In this document: in pieces, positions 1 through 12,339 of the stretch
Position numbering within the stretch: position 1 is the stretch's first letter
Layout of the letters: each line of letters opens with the position of its first letter
From: Iris pallida
Lineage: Eukaryota; Streptophyta; Magnoliopsida; Asparagales; Iridaceae
NCBI GenBank assembly: GCA_029216955.1
Contig: JANAVB010015600.1
Span: 32,309,587 to 32,373,586 of the forward strand
Length of the DNA stretch: 64,000 bases
Reading direction: 5' to 3'
Notes under the pieces: model-generated
The model's input: the letters and a program-made list of their open reading frames with translations, nothing else
Databases searched by the model: none
Told to the model about the DNA's origin: nothing
Program-made: the position numbers and the translations under genes

Positions 1-2
1 CG

Positions 3-200
3 GCATCAAATGACCTCTTCAATGGGAAGAAGAGGACTGTGCGGTTGAAGCACAGGGCAGTACACGATCTTATCAAGAGAGGTGTTATTGCAGTGATTGA
101 TGTTCGAAGTCAGGAGAACCTGGCGGATCCGTTCACCAAGGGCCTCAAGCGCCAGCTGGTCAATGACACAGCTTGTAAAATAGGCTTGAAGGCATTCTGA
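3..200 (+). CDS. Ty1/Copia polyprotein, C-terminal end of RNase H (partial)
   Basis: This is the last 65 codons of a Copia pol polyprotein, cut by the window edge. RNase H degrades the RNA strand of the RNA:DNA hybrid during reverse transcription in the virus-like particle. The frame reads a VRLKHRAVHDL segment followed by the ENLADPFTKGL motif and stops at 198-200. The N-x-A-D-x-F-T-K-x-L pattern just before the polyprotein terminus is the standard ending of plant Copia elements. There is no frameshift or internal stop in the visible part, and the 3' region and an LTR follow on the same strand. The rest of pol lies to the left of the window. Confidence 0.9.
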   Translation, partial: ASNDLFNGKKRTVRLKHRAVHDLIKRGVIAVIDVRSQENLADPFTKGLKRQLVNDTACKIGLKAF

Positions 201-1286
201 TATTGGATTATTGTATTCCTACCATAAAGTTTTATGCTAATAGTTCAAAGATTTATCTACTAGGCATCTAGCTTTTGGTTCAAGGGAGGACCAATAATCG
301 GAAGAATATCAGGAACGGTGGGTACATGTTCTATTGGGCATGGAGAGGTTACGGACCTATAACCACTGTTGTCTACTATTGTTTTCTGTGGAAAACGGTT
401 CCTGTGGAAAGGTTGGCTTAATTGCCTTAATGAGTTCTCAGGCAGAGTGAATGCCTGGTGTACTTTACAGGAGGCACGGTAGAGCAGCACTACAAGGAGT
501 GAAACTCCATGCTACAGTAGGGTGACTCCACAATGAGGTTCCTATATGTGGGGTGCTGCCCAGGAATAGGATAAAGCCTCGGCTTTACAGGCCAAGTCAC
601 AGCGGCGTAGCACCGCAAATAGGCAGTTAGCCTAATGCTGTATATTAAATATAAAGAGGGGTGTAGTCAGCACTACAAAGAGGAGGAGTTCCTCATGTTA
701 CAGTGGCACGACACCACCATGAGGTACCCGGTTAGGGATAAAGCCTCGGCCTTGTATGCCATGTCGTTGCGGCGTAACACCGCAAAGGAGCCTAAGGCTT
801 CATGCTGGGTAGTTTGGCACTACAAAGAGGCGGTTGCCTCATGCTACTGTAGTATGACACTACGATGAGGTTCCCGGTACGGGATAAGGCCTCGGCTTTA
901 AGCCATGTCATAGCGGCGTAGCACCGCAAGGGAAGCGCAAAGCGCTTCATGCCATGTCTCTTTATAATGAACTCACCTATAGTGTATGACAGAGATATCA
1001 GGCCGTCTCTTGAGGGTAAATTTTGTAGACACCCAAAATTATATACTGAAACCAGGCTGGCACAGGGCCTTTAATGTGTAGCCAGAAGCACATATAACTA
1101 TATTATGTGAGTGGAAAGAATTTCAGCTATGATACAGAATTCAAGGCTTAGTCCATTCTTGTATTATAGTTTGAATTTTGACCCATGCGGGAAGATTCAA
1201 GTCGTAAGCGACATCTCTCCTAATGCATGATGGACAATTACTGTGGGGAACACTCGTACTCATATATATAGAGATATGTGGGGGAT
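201..1286 (+). other. Copia 3' internal region between pol stop and 3' LTR
   Basis: This non-coding stretch joins the pol stop to the LTR. It holds a threefold imperfect repeat (listed separately), and I see no conserved protein in it. It ends with the short purine-rich run GTGGGGGA directly before the LTR start TGTTGGG. Such a run is the usual plus-strand primer (polypurine tract) of Copia elements. Confidence 0.7.
485..950 (+). repeat. Three imperfect tandem repeats, about 146-167 bp
   Basis: The block GGATAAAGCCTCGG...GCGGCGTA(G/A)CACCGCAA starts at about 569, 736 and 882. Each copy is preceded by a CAGCACTACAA-like block (485, 668, 813). The spacing of 167 and then 146 bp shows unequal units. 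They lie inside the Copia 3' non-coding region. Confidence 0.75.
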
Positions 1287-2587
1287 TGTTGGGTTTGTAG
1301 CCTTTTGTTTTGGTTTTTAGTCCCACATCGGCTAGAAAGGAATGTGTATCTCTACATATATGAGTCTATTCTCTTTATGGAGATGCACATGTAGTGTACA
1401 TGGGTGTGTGCCATGTGGGATTAATTATTAATGGTATAAAGGCTTAATCAACAATTAAGAAGCTGTAAGCTTTTTGCTCTTGGAAATTTATTTCCATGGA
1501 GCTAAGCTCCGTAGGAGCTTAGCGACTCGGACTCGGACTCGGACTCGGACTCGAACTCGGGCTCGGACTCGGGCTCAAGGGCTCATGAGGCGTAATGTGG
1601 CATTTTGTTGGCGCACTTTGCATTTAGCACGTCAGCATCGTCGCTAGGCGCATAGTGCGCTTAAGTTGCGCTCGTTGCGCTAGCCACTTGCGCGACCACG
1701 TTGCGCGGCCCGTTACGCGAGCCCAGTTACGCTGGCCCAGTTACGTAGCCCAGTACGCAGCCCAGTACGTCCAGTATGCGCAGTGTGTGCAGCGTACGCA
1801 GCGTACGTAGAGTGCGCAGTGTGCGCAGCGTACGCAGTGTGCGTAGTGTACGTAGGGTGCGTAAAAGGGGCTGTATGCGTATGGCTGGCTGCATATTAGA
1901 GCGGGAACGGTTGCAGTAGTTGCTGCACGTTCAGGAGTGGTTCTGCCACTACCCTGAAGTTCAGGCAACTGCTTGGCAACCGCCTCGTGGGCTATATATG
2001 CAGGTTCTCTCCTCTCTCAGAGTGCAGCAGTAATCAGAATTCCAGGAAGAAAAACTCTAAGTGTTCTTTAACACAACAGAGTAGTGAGCGTCTTCTTTAA
2101 CACAAATACTAGTACTTTTTAGTACGTGTGGGTTCTGTTACTTCAAACAGAGAGAGAAGAGTAGAGCCATTGCCAGAGGAGTTCGCCGTCTTCCGAGGAG
2201 TCAGAAGAGCAGGAGTGTTCCAAGGTTTTCCGTCAACCTTGCTGGTTCCTGGAAGCTGTTCGCAGAGGGCGAATAAAGCTTTGAGCAACGGTGATAATTC
2301 ACCCCAGCATTTCCATCTCTCGTCTGTCATCCTTCTGTTGCCTTTAGCAGTTCTGTCAGTATCTTCTTTTTAGAAGGCACTACTGCCAGTTTGCTACGAT
2401 CACGAAAATCTCTTTAGATTATTCGTGTATTACGATATCTTTTTAGATCTCGTAATTTGCAGAATCCTTCTGGATCTCTGTTGTAAAACCTTCTTTAAGG
2501 AATTGCATTTAAAACGTTGTCTTGACAACTGTTTCAGTTTCTGTATTTTCCATCGAATAGCGTGCCCCGGCGTTCCCGGCAATAACA
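1287..2587 (+). mobile_element. Copia LTR (3' LTR of the element entering from the left)
   Basis: The LTR starts TGTTGGG right after the purine-rich run and probably ends CAATAACA, giving a TGTT/AACA inverted end and about 1.3 kb. It contains a CGGACT microsatellite (about 1523-1578), a GC-rich segment rich in GCGCA/ACGCA motifs (1600-1870), and a TATA box at 1993-1999. After about 2395 comes a run of short palindromes with CTT(T) loops. The left boundary is well supported. The right boundary is inferred from the inverted end and from the LINE zinc-binding tail appearing on the other strand just beyond; the 5' LTR is outside the window and cannot be compared. Confidence 0.65.
1993..1999 (+). 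promoter_or_regulatory. Probable TATA box of the Copia LTR
   Basis: GGGCTATATATGCAGG is followed by a CT-rich CTCTCCTCTCTCAG stretch. This is the usual core promoter and start-site arrangement of plant LTRs. The call is from sequence pattern only. Confidence 0.5.
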
Positions 2588-4181
2588 GATAATTGTCGTC
2601 GCCTTGACCTTCGCTTACAGGCCTACGCCATGAATACACCATTGTTGCAGTCGATCCTGAATACTTACCTCCTCTCCCCGCATGCCGTAGATCATTCCAA
2701 ACCATTCCCAAATCCCGCGTGCCAAGCCTTCATTCATGAGTACATGAGTAATAGTCTCCTCCTCGGGCCGTCGATAACATTGGCAACACAAAGCAATAGA
2801 AAAACCAATTCGCAGCACAAAGCAATAGAAAAACCAATTCCTTTAACCACCTCGTAAGTCGAAAGCTTACCTCTACACACTCTCCACATGAGAATACTCC
2901 ATTTCAATGAAAACTTTCTGTGCCACACCATAGACATCCACGGATAGGCCATGTAACGCTTCCTAACCAACTCCCATGCCGACTTAAGTGAGAAGCAGCC
3001 CATCGAGTCAGCCTCCCAGGACAGTTCGTCCGGGGCCTCAGAAACCGCAACACCACTGGCGAGAGTTACCTGAGCAGTCTCCTCTCCAAACCAGGACCTG
3101 ATCAGGTCGAAGTCCCAACTCGACCCCACCTTCCAAACCTCTTTGATATGCCGCAGTGGACACGAAAAGGCCGCCTGGATCCTTTCTGAGCCCATCCAGA
3201 TATCATGGAGGATGTCACCCTCCCCATCATCCACCTTCAGCCGAATATAGCTTTCCTCCAACTCCCTGCCGTGAAGCAGCCGCCTCCACACCTAAGATGC
3301 CTTACAATTGGCCGTAGCTATCACCGGGTGTCGCCTCGTGAAATATCTGCTCTTGAAATACTGCTCGACAAAGATGATTGCTTTCTAAGTTTCCACCAGA
3401 GTTTGACGGAGTAAGCATCCATCACCTCCGACACACCGCGGAGACCCATCCTGGCCTCCTTCTTCGACCGTTCTCGCCAACGGGTTCCAGCAGGCCCAAA
3501 CTTGTTTCTCTAGCCCGCGTTGGCATCCCCAGAAGAAACTAATGATCAGGCGCTCAATGATCTGCACAACCTCTTTAGGTGGATTGGAAGCCGCGAGCGT
3601 GTACATTGGGATAGCATTAAGAACATGCTTGAGAAGAAAACGTTTTCCTCCAGGAAACAGAATGCTTTTGTGCCACCCCTTTATTTTGCCTTTGATCTTA
3701 TCGATCAACGGGTAGAATAATTCCATTTTTTCGTATACCACAATTCATCGGGCAACCGAGATAAATGAAAGAAGGGCACCTGACGTAGAATCCAGAGATT
3801 TGTTGAAGAGCTGCCCTTCTATCTTCTTGGAAGGAGTGGTGCACATAAATATTACTTTTCTGCTTATTAACTCTCTGTCCAGAAGACTCATCATATCGTC
3901 ACATATGCCTAACCACCGTAGCAACAATATCCTTGTCCTCCGCGCTAAAATCAGCACATCATCCGCATAAGCCAGGTGGGTCACCAATGGGCAACTACAC
4001 CTAGTGTGCTGAATCTGGGGACCTACCCCAATCTATTGAGGCTTCCACTAAGGACCTCCGACACAATAACAAAAATGGTTGGGGAGAGGGGGTCACCTTG
4101 TCTTAACCCCTTATGTGACTTGAAGAAACTCGAAGCAACCCCATTAATCATCGGTGAGAACCATCAATTAGATACTGCCCT
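2588..4181 (-). pseudogene. LINE ORF2, 3' part: RT catalytic core and zinc-binding domain
   Basis: The minus strand encodes the second half of a plant L1-type LINE ORF2. Entering from the right it reads the RQGDPLSP block (about 4081-4120) and then the catalytic AYADDVLI box (about 3955-3972). After those come the linker KGWHKSILFPGGKR (about 3630-3690), a SFFWG segment, and the zf-RVT region (SLKSAWELVR...KLSTYEVVK) down to about 2630. Several frames are used, so it is dead. A 29-bp tandem duplication at 2787-2844 adds a frameshift inside the zinc-binding part. The upstream RT half is at 30514-31685, separated by the CACTA block at the cct target site. The 3' end and poly(A) are not in the window, presumably because the Copia element sits on that side. 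Confidence 0.85.
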
Positions 4182-4204
4182 CACTACTAAAATAAGTCAT
4201 ATTG

Positions 4205-4779
4205 GCGACGGATTTAGCGACACCGTTTCTAAATGTCCCTATTTTTATTGCATTTAGCGATGACAGAATAGAACGTCGCTAAACATCACTATCAGCGACG
4301 TTCAATGTCATTTAGCGACAAGTTTATTACTAGGAAAGCAAACGTCGTGCTAACGTCGCGGTTTCGTCGGAAACGTCGTAGTTTTTTAATACTGCTACGA
4401 TTAGCGACTCATGTAGTTAAATGTCGCCAGTTTATTAATGTACGACGATGTTTAGCGATGCCAGAAAGAGACGTCTCTAATGTGTTTCATATAGGGTTTA
4501 CAGTGGCCGATCGACTTTTTAATTTTTTTTTTAAATTTTTGCTCCCGCGCGCTCTCCCCAAAATTTTCCTCTCCTCTCCGGTGAGCCCCTCCCCCCGACG
4601 TGCCTCTCCACACCGGCGACTCCCCCCCACTTGTCTCCTTCCCCGACGCCCATCTCTACTCCTGTACCGACACCCCTCGACCCCGTTTGACCCCCCTCAA
4701 CATGGCGCCCCTCTGTCCCGACGACCCCCCTCGCTCAGGTAACACCTAACCCTAATCCTATCTCTTTCAATCTGCCACG
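4205..4779. repeat. Element O left subterminal repeats and C-rich leader
   Basis: Many copies of GCGAC and TTTAGCGACG, in both orientations, lie between 4205 and 4475. In En/Spm elements such motifs bind the second element-encoded protein. They are followed by a polypyrimidine and C-rich segment (4540-4740) that resembles the leader of the coding CACTAs. No gene is visible. Confidence 0.7.
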
Positions 4780-4794
4780 CACTACTAAAATATG

Positions 4795-5030
4795 CTCTAT
4801 TAGCGACGTAATCTAGCGACAGAATAAAATACCGTCGTTAAATATCGAATATGGCGGTTCCTTTCTATAGACATCGCAAAATATCGCTGAATAGCGACGT
4901 TCAGCGACTGGAGATAAATTACGTCGCTGAATAGCGACGTTCAGCGTCATATTATTAAATATGTCGCCATATATTAAAATGTTTGCGACGTTTAGCGACG
5001 TCTCCTCTTGACGTCGCTAACTTTTTTACT
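4795..5030. repeat. Element A left subterminal repeats
   Basis: There is a dense run of TAGCGACGT(T/A) and its inverse over about 240 bp. It is the same motif class as in O and B, and unlike the GCGACGGAT class of C and D. Confidence 0.75.
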
Positions 5031-5039
5031 TAGGGCATA

Positions 5040-5304
5040 TTGTTTCCTTTTTCCCCCTCACTCGAAAATTTTAGAATTTTCTTTTTCCCCTCGACCCCCG
5101 GCTACTCCCTCCCCCCCGGCGACCCCTTACCCCCCCGGCGACACCCTCCCCCCCCCCAGCGACCCCTACCCTCTCCCCCATCGAGCTCCTCCTCCCCCAA
5201 TCCGAGCTCCTCTTCCTCTTCCTCAAGTAAACCCTAACCTAACTCCTCTCCCTCCTCCACCTCCTCCTCCCCCTCCTCTCCCACGGACACACACACACAC
5301 ACGG

Positions 5305-5335
<31 letters not shown>

Positions 5336-5339
5336 CACA

Positions 5340-5378
<39 letters not shown>

Positions 5379-5392
5379 ACACGGACACACGG
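5040..5392. repeat. C-rich leader and (CA)n microsatellite of element A
   Basis: Positions 5080-5240 are C-rich (runs of CCCCCC and CTCCTC). Positions 5284-5392 are a CA repeat interrupted by CGGACACAC units. The hAT inserted at the end of this microsatellite, and its 8-bp target duplication cacacggt includes part of it. No protein is called here; the reading frames seen are low-complexity artefacts. Confidence 0.75.
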
Positions 5393-5744
5393 TTAGGGGT
5401 GCAACTTGGGCTGGCTAAACCCGAACCCAATCGGATAAACCCGTTAATGGGTTGGGTTAGGGTTGAAGATACTCGGGTTCGGGCTCGGATTTGGGTTAAA
5501 ATATTTGAACCCGATCAACAATCGTGTTGGGCTCGGGTTCATATGTCGGGTTACCCGACGAACCCGAAATATTGTGTGTATGTCTCTTTATATTTGAGAG
5601 TGTATATATATATAGGTGTCTTGATATATGTATATATATGTTTTTTGGTTGTGTGTGAGTTTGAGTGAGAATGAAGGGAGTTGTTGTGGTAGGTTGTGGT
5701 TGTAGTTGTGGTGTTGTAGTGGTGGTTTCACTACAAAAATTTGT

Positions 5745-6150
5745 CATATTAGCGACGTTCCAAAATGTCGCTAAACTCGGTAAAAACATCGCTAAATGAA
5801 TTTAGCGATGTTTTGGGCGACGTTTTGGAAACGACAGAAAAAAATGTGTCGCTAAACGAGAAAACGTCGCAAAACGTCGCTAGGGCGACGTTATTTGGCG
5901 GCGTTGATAACGTCTCTAAGTAGCGACGTTATTTGCGACGTTTGTTCGTTGATGCTAATTAGCGACGTATAAGGCGACATTATTGTGTGGTCGGCGTTTA
6001 GCGACACTTTTGCGACGTTTTAGTGACAACGAGCTGACATCATATTTGGTGCCACGTGTTGCCACATCAACATTTAGCGACGCTTTTAGCGACATTTATT
6101 AACGTCGCTAAAATGTAGCGACGAATATGAACGTCGCTAAGTTAAAAAAC
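5745..6150. repeat. Element B left (3') subterminal repeats
   Basis: TTAGCGACGTT and its inverse recur throughout, many in head-to-head pairs. This is the likely binding region for the element's second protein. Confidence 0.75.
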
Positions 6151-6545
6151 ATATATAAAAAATAGGTTCCATAATGCAAATGGAGCTGGAGCCTGAGCCA
6201 AAATACAGAATACAAAATACAAAATACAGAATCCAATTCCAGGGTTCGCTGACCCCTTCGGTGGAACACTCAACACCGACACGCACAATACATTCCAGAA
6301 TATACAAAAAAATATAGAGAAAAAATACTATCCGCCACGAACAATGTCAATATATAATATCCTGAACAAACCAAATCAATATCCGCAAATACGTACAAAC
6401 TCAATATCCTCAACAAAAAAATTGAATATCCCCAAATACATACAAAGTCAAAAATATAGTACAGTCCAAAAATGCAAAAACAAAACTACTGATCGCCTGG
6501 AGCTGGACCTGGACCCGGTGCTGGAGGAGGAGCGCCACCAGATGA
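6150..6545 (-). other. 3' flank of the second gene of element B
   Basis: This A-rich sequence on the plus strand has short AATACAAAATAC repeats (about 6200-6235). It lies between the stop of the second gene and the subterminal repeats. I see no coding sequence in it. Confidence 0.5.
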
Positions 6546-8503
6546 CTATCGTCGCAACGTCAGGAACGTCTGATACTCCTCCGGGGACAACAGGTGGACG
6601 AACATGTCCTCCCGTGCACCGTCGAATGTAGACGTTGCTCCCGACGTACCAGCAGACGGTTGCTCCGTAGCCATCTCCTGGAAATGCTGTATCTGTTCGA
6701 GCAACCGCTGTGTAGCCTCCTGCGTAGCGCGGGTCATCTGTCGCAGCGCCTCCGTAGTCTCCTCCAGCCTCTCAAAGCGTGAGATGAGCGTAGAATCATC
6801 TGTATGCGGCGCCCCCATCATCTACAGCATCTCGTCACGCAGAGCTGCGATCTGCGCATCGACACTCTGCTGGTGGCGGAGCGACTCCTCAGTCTGTGCG
6901 GGGCCGGGCACACTAGTCGCGGTCGCAAAGGCCTGTGACGCAATGAAGGCACCATAGAAGCCCGTACCATAGTATGTACCCCTATGTATGCCACCAACGA
7001 CCCTCATCCACAGCTCGTCATCTGACTGAGCTGTGGCGGCCGGGGACTGCTGGGAAGTGCTAGCACCAGCTCCCTCTGACCGTGTCGGCCCGACCTCCCT
7101 AAGCTTCAAAAATTCGGCCTAGAAATAACATCTATATGAATTCTCACGTGGTCGCTAAAAATTAATACTAATACACTAGCATTAAGTAAAACTTCTAAAA
7201 CTCGTATGTAACTAAAAATTAATATTAATGAACTAGCATTAAGTAAAACTTACGTAGGTGTCCCGGGCCTTGTCGTCTACGAACCGCTCCCCCTTGGTGT
7301 GCGTGGCGAGGAACAAGGTCACCATATTCGGGTCTTCTCCCGATTCAACCTGTTACGAAATTATTATATGATTTGTCAGTTAAGTTGAAAGAAATATATT
7401 ACTATAAAGTATAAATTATGGGTATACGGCGAGATACGTACCATATGGGTGAAGAAATCCATGATGGACCGTGATCCACCACACCACTGCGACCCCGCCT
7501 GTCGCGCTCTTTTAGACTTCGCGGACTTCTCCTTGTAGGCTTCCTCCTCGAATCTCCTCTTCATTATAGCCAAGTCGGCGGCAGAGATCCAACCCTGAAT
7601 AGGTTCTCCCCGGCGGTCGCAATCCTTTTGGTCGAGGATCGCGTCCCTAATGAGCTTGCTGGCGATGCTAGAAAATATAGCCTCGACAGCAACGACGTGG
7701 TGGGGAGGGAAGAAGTAAGTCTGCTAAAATAATCATAGAAGTACATAAGTTATAACATAACATACTAAATGTTGAAAGGAAATAAACTTTTACGTAGCAA
7801 AAAGTGCTCAAACCAGAAGGCCTTCCTGTCGGCAGGGATATCCCTCCAGTTGATCCAGGGCCCGCCGTAGTTCGGTCGCAGGAATGTGCCCAGCGACCGG
7901 TGTACGGAGGAGGAATGATACCTATAAAATGGAAATAAAAATTTATTAAACAAGTTTATAATAAATTTAAACTAATTAAATGCAATAATTTCACTTACCG
8001 CCTGGTCCGAGTACAGGCCCAAATCTCTAACCTCAGATCCCCCTCCGGGCGACACGGAGGATCTATCTCAAATGGGAGCTGCACTATGCCCCTGCCCCGT
8101 CCCCTGCCCCTGCCCCTGCTCCTGTCCGCAGCCTGCCCCTCGGCCTCGGCCTCGTCCTCTCCCTCGGCCTCGCCCTCACTCTCGCCCTCGGCATGGGCCT
8201 CGCCCTCGCCCTCGCCTTCGGCATGGGCCTCGTCATCGCCCTCGACCTCGACGTGGGCCTCTGCCTCGGCATGCTCCTCAATAGTGGGGTCTACCTTTGG
8301 AATACTCGACGGAACTGGCTGCGTAGAAGAAGAAGGCCCTAGCCTCGAACTGCTAGAGCCGGGTATGGAGACACTGCTGCGACTAGACCGCTAGTGTATA
8401 CTGGAGTACGGCGGGATGAGGAGTCGGTAGGAGTGGTAGATGGAGACTGTCGGGATCGTCGACTCCCACCAGCACCGGAACCAAATGATCTACGTCGAGC
8501 CAT
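6546..8503 (-). pseudogene. Transposase_24-family gene of element B (En/Spm second protein)
   Basis: This is the likely partner protein of the transposase; in En/Spm the equivalent protein binds subterminal repeats. Exons on the minus strand are, in order: 8503 to about 8040 (MARRRSFGSG start, then a Glu/Ala-rich low-complexity part and EIDPPCRPEG); 7920-7795 (RPNYGGPWINW); 7720-7444 (KRRFEEEAYKEKSAKSKRARQ...WCGGSRS, the Transposase_24 signature); 7350-7250 (THTKGERFVDD); and 7109-6546 (VGGIHRGTYYGTGFY and a coiled-coil-like tail). A TAG follows DEML at about 6822, and the first exon seems frameshifted between 8400 and 8280. The exon order matches the gene in A. Exact splice sites are inferred. 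Confidence 0.72.
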
Positions 8504-8726
8504 ATCTGAAAAAATACAGAAGTATACCATACTACATCTTAAAAAAACAAAAGTATACCATACTACAGCCAGGGAACGTCGCTAAGTAAACCATACTATA
8601 TCTGAAAAGCAAAAGTAAACTATACTACATCTAAAAATGTCGCTTATTAACGTCGCTGAAACAAAAGTAAATCATACTACATCTGAAAAAAAAGTAAACC
8701 ATACTACATCTGAAAATTAAACATAT

Positions 8727-11700
8727 TCAATCCTCTTCTGAAAATTTATCTTGTTCCGATTCCTCTTCCTCTTCACTTCTATCAACTTCCTCTTCTGATA
8801 CTTCTACCTCTTCCAATTGATGAAACATGTCATGAGGAACTTTCGTTGAGTCCATATCGATAATATTTGTAATAAGAGGTAGTTCGTCTTCCTGATAAGC
8901 TATCTCGTCGACATCGAAGGTATTTCGAGCTTTAGTCTTACAGACTGCCCACCAATCTGATCTCCTGGCTCCTCATTTTGGATAGCTGATAAAGTAAACT
9001 AGCTGAACCTGGCTTGCTAGAAGAAACGGCTCATAAGCTTGATATCGACGGTGATAATTTATGTCAACAAGTCCATGTTTGTCAACTCTCCAACCTCGAC
9101 CCTGGATCGAATCGAACCAGTCACATCTGAACAAGACGATCTTACAAGGTTCTATAGCATAATTATATGTCAGTTCCACAATCTCCCGTAAGACACCAAA
9201 GAAGTCATTGCCTGGGTCGACGTCTTTGTAGTTTGAAGATTTTATGCACAAACAGCTATTCTTCGTAGAATCCAAATCCAAGAAGTCGTCTCTTATTCGA
9301 GCATTTGTTGACTTGAACCTGAAACCATTTATGCAGTAACTTGGCCAGGTCTTCACTTGATAAATTGGCCCCTTGGCTAGAGTTTTAATATACTCATTCT
9401 CAAGGATTGCCTCCAGACGAACAACCTAAATACCATATAATCGATGCTAAATTAATTATTATGTGCAAGTATAAATGTACAGAAAAAGTTATTGTGACTA
9501 CGTCCGTACATATGCTCTCAACCAAAAAGAAAAATGAAGTCTCATTCGCTGTTCTACTTCCTCCTCGGTTGCGTACGGATTGTTGGACGTTACCTCATCT
9601 TTAAACATGCTGAAAAACAATGAAGCATAGGTATATTAGTTATATTCAGAAGCAATGAAGCATGCGAAATAATTTTACTTACCCCTCTAGCTTGTCCACT
9701 TTTTCCTCGTCGCAGTTGAGCAATACATATAACATTACAGCGCTAACCTCGTCGTCATTTAGATAACTTTTTTTTTATTTTACCAGATGGTTTTTCGTAG
9801 GCAGTAAATACTTTCAGCTTTGCCTCAATACTAACTTCATAGCCGTCATCATTTCTGGGAGCCCTTGTTCTGTTCGTAGCAATATGAGGCTAAAAATATA
9901 TGGAACAGAAGTTTAAAATCTTCTCAAGGACATATGCTTCACAAATAGAATCCTCCATCCGTGCCTTATTTTTTACCTTCCTTTTAAGGTGGTTCAACTG
10001 TCGCTTGAACGGGTACATCCAACGATAACCAACAGGTCCAGCAACAAGAGCCTCATGGATAAGATGAATCGGTAAATGCTCCATTGAATCGAAGAATGTA
10101 GGAGGAAAAACTCTCTCAAGTTTGCAAAGTGTTACCATAATGTCCTTCTCTTGCTTCTCTAAATGATCGACGAGCAACTTGTACGAATAAAGATCTCTAA
10201 AGAATATGCTAAGCTCTTTTAATGGATCCCAGACTACCGGCGGTAATAATTCTCGAAATACAACAGGAATTAACCTCTCCATGAATACATGGCAATCACG
10301 GCTCTTCATTACGGTCAGTTTACACTCCTTTATGTCGACACATCTTCTTAGATTGGAGACATATCCGTCCAAAAATTTTAAGTCCTGGATCCATCTACAA
10401 AGTCTCACTTTGTCCTCCTTGTCCAGCGAGTAGATTACCTTAGGCCGCAAAAGCTTTCCCTTCCTGTAGTCTATCATGTGCAATGTAGGACATCTGCATA
10501 TTTCGGCTAAGTCCAATCTAGCCTTCTGATTGTCTTTTGTCTTTCCCTTGACGTCCATTACAGTTTTAATTATGTTATCAAACACGTTCTTCTCGATATG
10601 CATGACGTCAAGGTTATGTCTAATCAGATTTGTGCTCCAATATGGCAGATCCCAGAATATACTCCTTTTGGTCCAGTTATGATCTTCGTCAAATCCCTCG
10701 CAACGGCTGCTCTTTGTAGGATCTTCAATAGCACTTGAGATTTCTTTTACTTGTTTCCATGTGTCCTCTCTGGACCACATTGGCGGTGGATCACCCTTCT
10801 CCAAAGCTCCGGCACGAAATACAGTTCTGTTCCTACGGTACGGATGGTCTTTCGGCAAGAACTGCTGGTTACAATCAAAGAAGCATGGCTTTCCTCCGTG
10901 TCTCAAATGAAAAGCCTTCGTACGGTCCATGCAATACAGATATGAAATCCGACCATGAGTGCTCCATCCAGATAACATTCCACAAGCCGGAAAGTCATTT
11001 ATTGTCCACATTAGTGCTGCCTGTATCTAAAAATTCTATTTTTTTGAAGCATCATACGTGTACGCCCCTGTTTTCCATAGCTGCTTCAGCTTATCTATCA
11101 ACGGCTGTAAGTACACGTCGATGTTCCTTTTCGGGTTGTTCGGACCGGGAATGATAATAGTTAAGAACATGTAATGTGTCTTCATGCACATCCAAGGCGG
11201 TAGGTTATACGGAGTGAGGATTACTGGCCAGCATGAATATTGGAAGCTTGAAAGACCAAATAGGGTGAAACCATCAGAGCATAGCCCCAACCTTACATTA
11301 CGCACATCAGAAGCAAAATTAGGATATGCTCGATCGAAGTGCTTCCACAATTCTCCATCAGATGGATGATCCAACACTCCTGCGGTCTGTTGTCGCTTGT
11401 GCCAACTCATATTTTTGGCAGTCTCTTTCACCATGAACAATCTCTGCAACCGCGGCATCAACGGCAAGTAGTGCATTGAAGCAGTCAGTCTTCTAGACTT
11501 GCCTGCAGTAGTTGGCTTGTAGCGATCAGCACCACAGAATCCGCACACTTCTACATCCTTGTGATCTTTGTAGTAAAGCATGCATCCATTCTGACAGCAA
11601 TCGGTCTTGTCGTATCCCATCCAGAGGAATCTCACCACCCTCTTAGAGCGGTAGAAGTCTTCCGGTAACTTGGCACCCTCCGACAAGATATCGGTAATCA

Positions 11701-12309
11701 ACTCGAGCACTCTATTGTAGCATTCTTGCGACATGTTAAAGTCAGACTTTATGCTCAAGAGCCGAGTGATCACCTCTAACGGTGAATGGTCCTCACAGCC
11801 AAGGTATAAATGAGTCCTTGCATTCTCCAGCCACTCCATAAACTTCGCGGCATCGGCATTCGGTGCCTCCTCAGCTGCGTCACGATTGGATGGATCGAAA
11901 CTAGGCCCCGCAGCATCGAAGACCATGTTCACGTACTCGTTGTCGACACCAGTTCGGTTGTGGACATTCATATAAGGCTCCACAAAAGGCACCACATAAG
12001 GCTCCACATAAGGCTCCGCTTGGAATGCTAAAGGTAGAAGCTCTCCGTGTGCGATCCATTAGTAGTAATTCGGAAGGAAACCCTTTGTGTATAAGTGATA
12101 CGTCACATCCAATTCTGGTTGAAATTTCATGTTCTGAAATTTTGTACACGGGCACTTAATGTCCATGCCGTCCATGGATTGAGGAAACGCCTTCACGAAT
12201 TGGAGGAATTGTTCTACTCTGGCGATGTATTCTCTCGCACACCGCACATGTCATCTCGAATGCTGTTGTACATCCATGAATGGTCTAGCAGATACATGGA
12301 TATAGCCAT
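8727..12309 (-). pseudogene. TNP2-like CACTA transposase of element B
   Basis: This is a full-length but stopped transposase that would cut and move CACTA ends. Domains on the minus strand are, in order: transposase-associated domain (12309 to about 12050, DHSWMYN...KCPCTKFQNM); Transposase_21 (about 11900-10600, VCGFCGADRYK, LGLCSDGFTLFG, MFLTIIIPGPNNPKRN, HNWTKRSIFWDLPYW); DUF4218 (about 10100-9900, HLPIHLIHEA...YRWMYPF); a small exon (9609-9508); and DUF4216 in the last exon (about 9432-8727, FGVLREIVELTY, DWWAVCKTKARN). One frame is kept from 12309 to 9890, broken only by stops at about 12059 (TAA), 11036 and 11027 (TAG) and 9890 (TAG). A TGA interrupts DUF4216 near 8973. The last exon has only a short acidic tail. 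The exact start is uncertain: a second ATG lies four codons in. Confidence 0.85.
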
Positions 12310-12339
12310 TTCTAGATATCTGTAAATATGAATAAACTT

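Noticed and set aside
8084..8284. Arg/Pro-rich proteins on both strands near 8100-8280
   Set aside because: They are alternative frames of the Glu/Ala-rich low-complexity part of the second gene of B.
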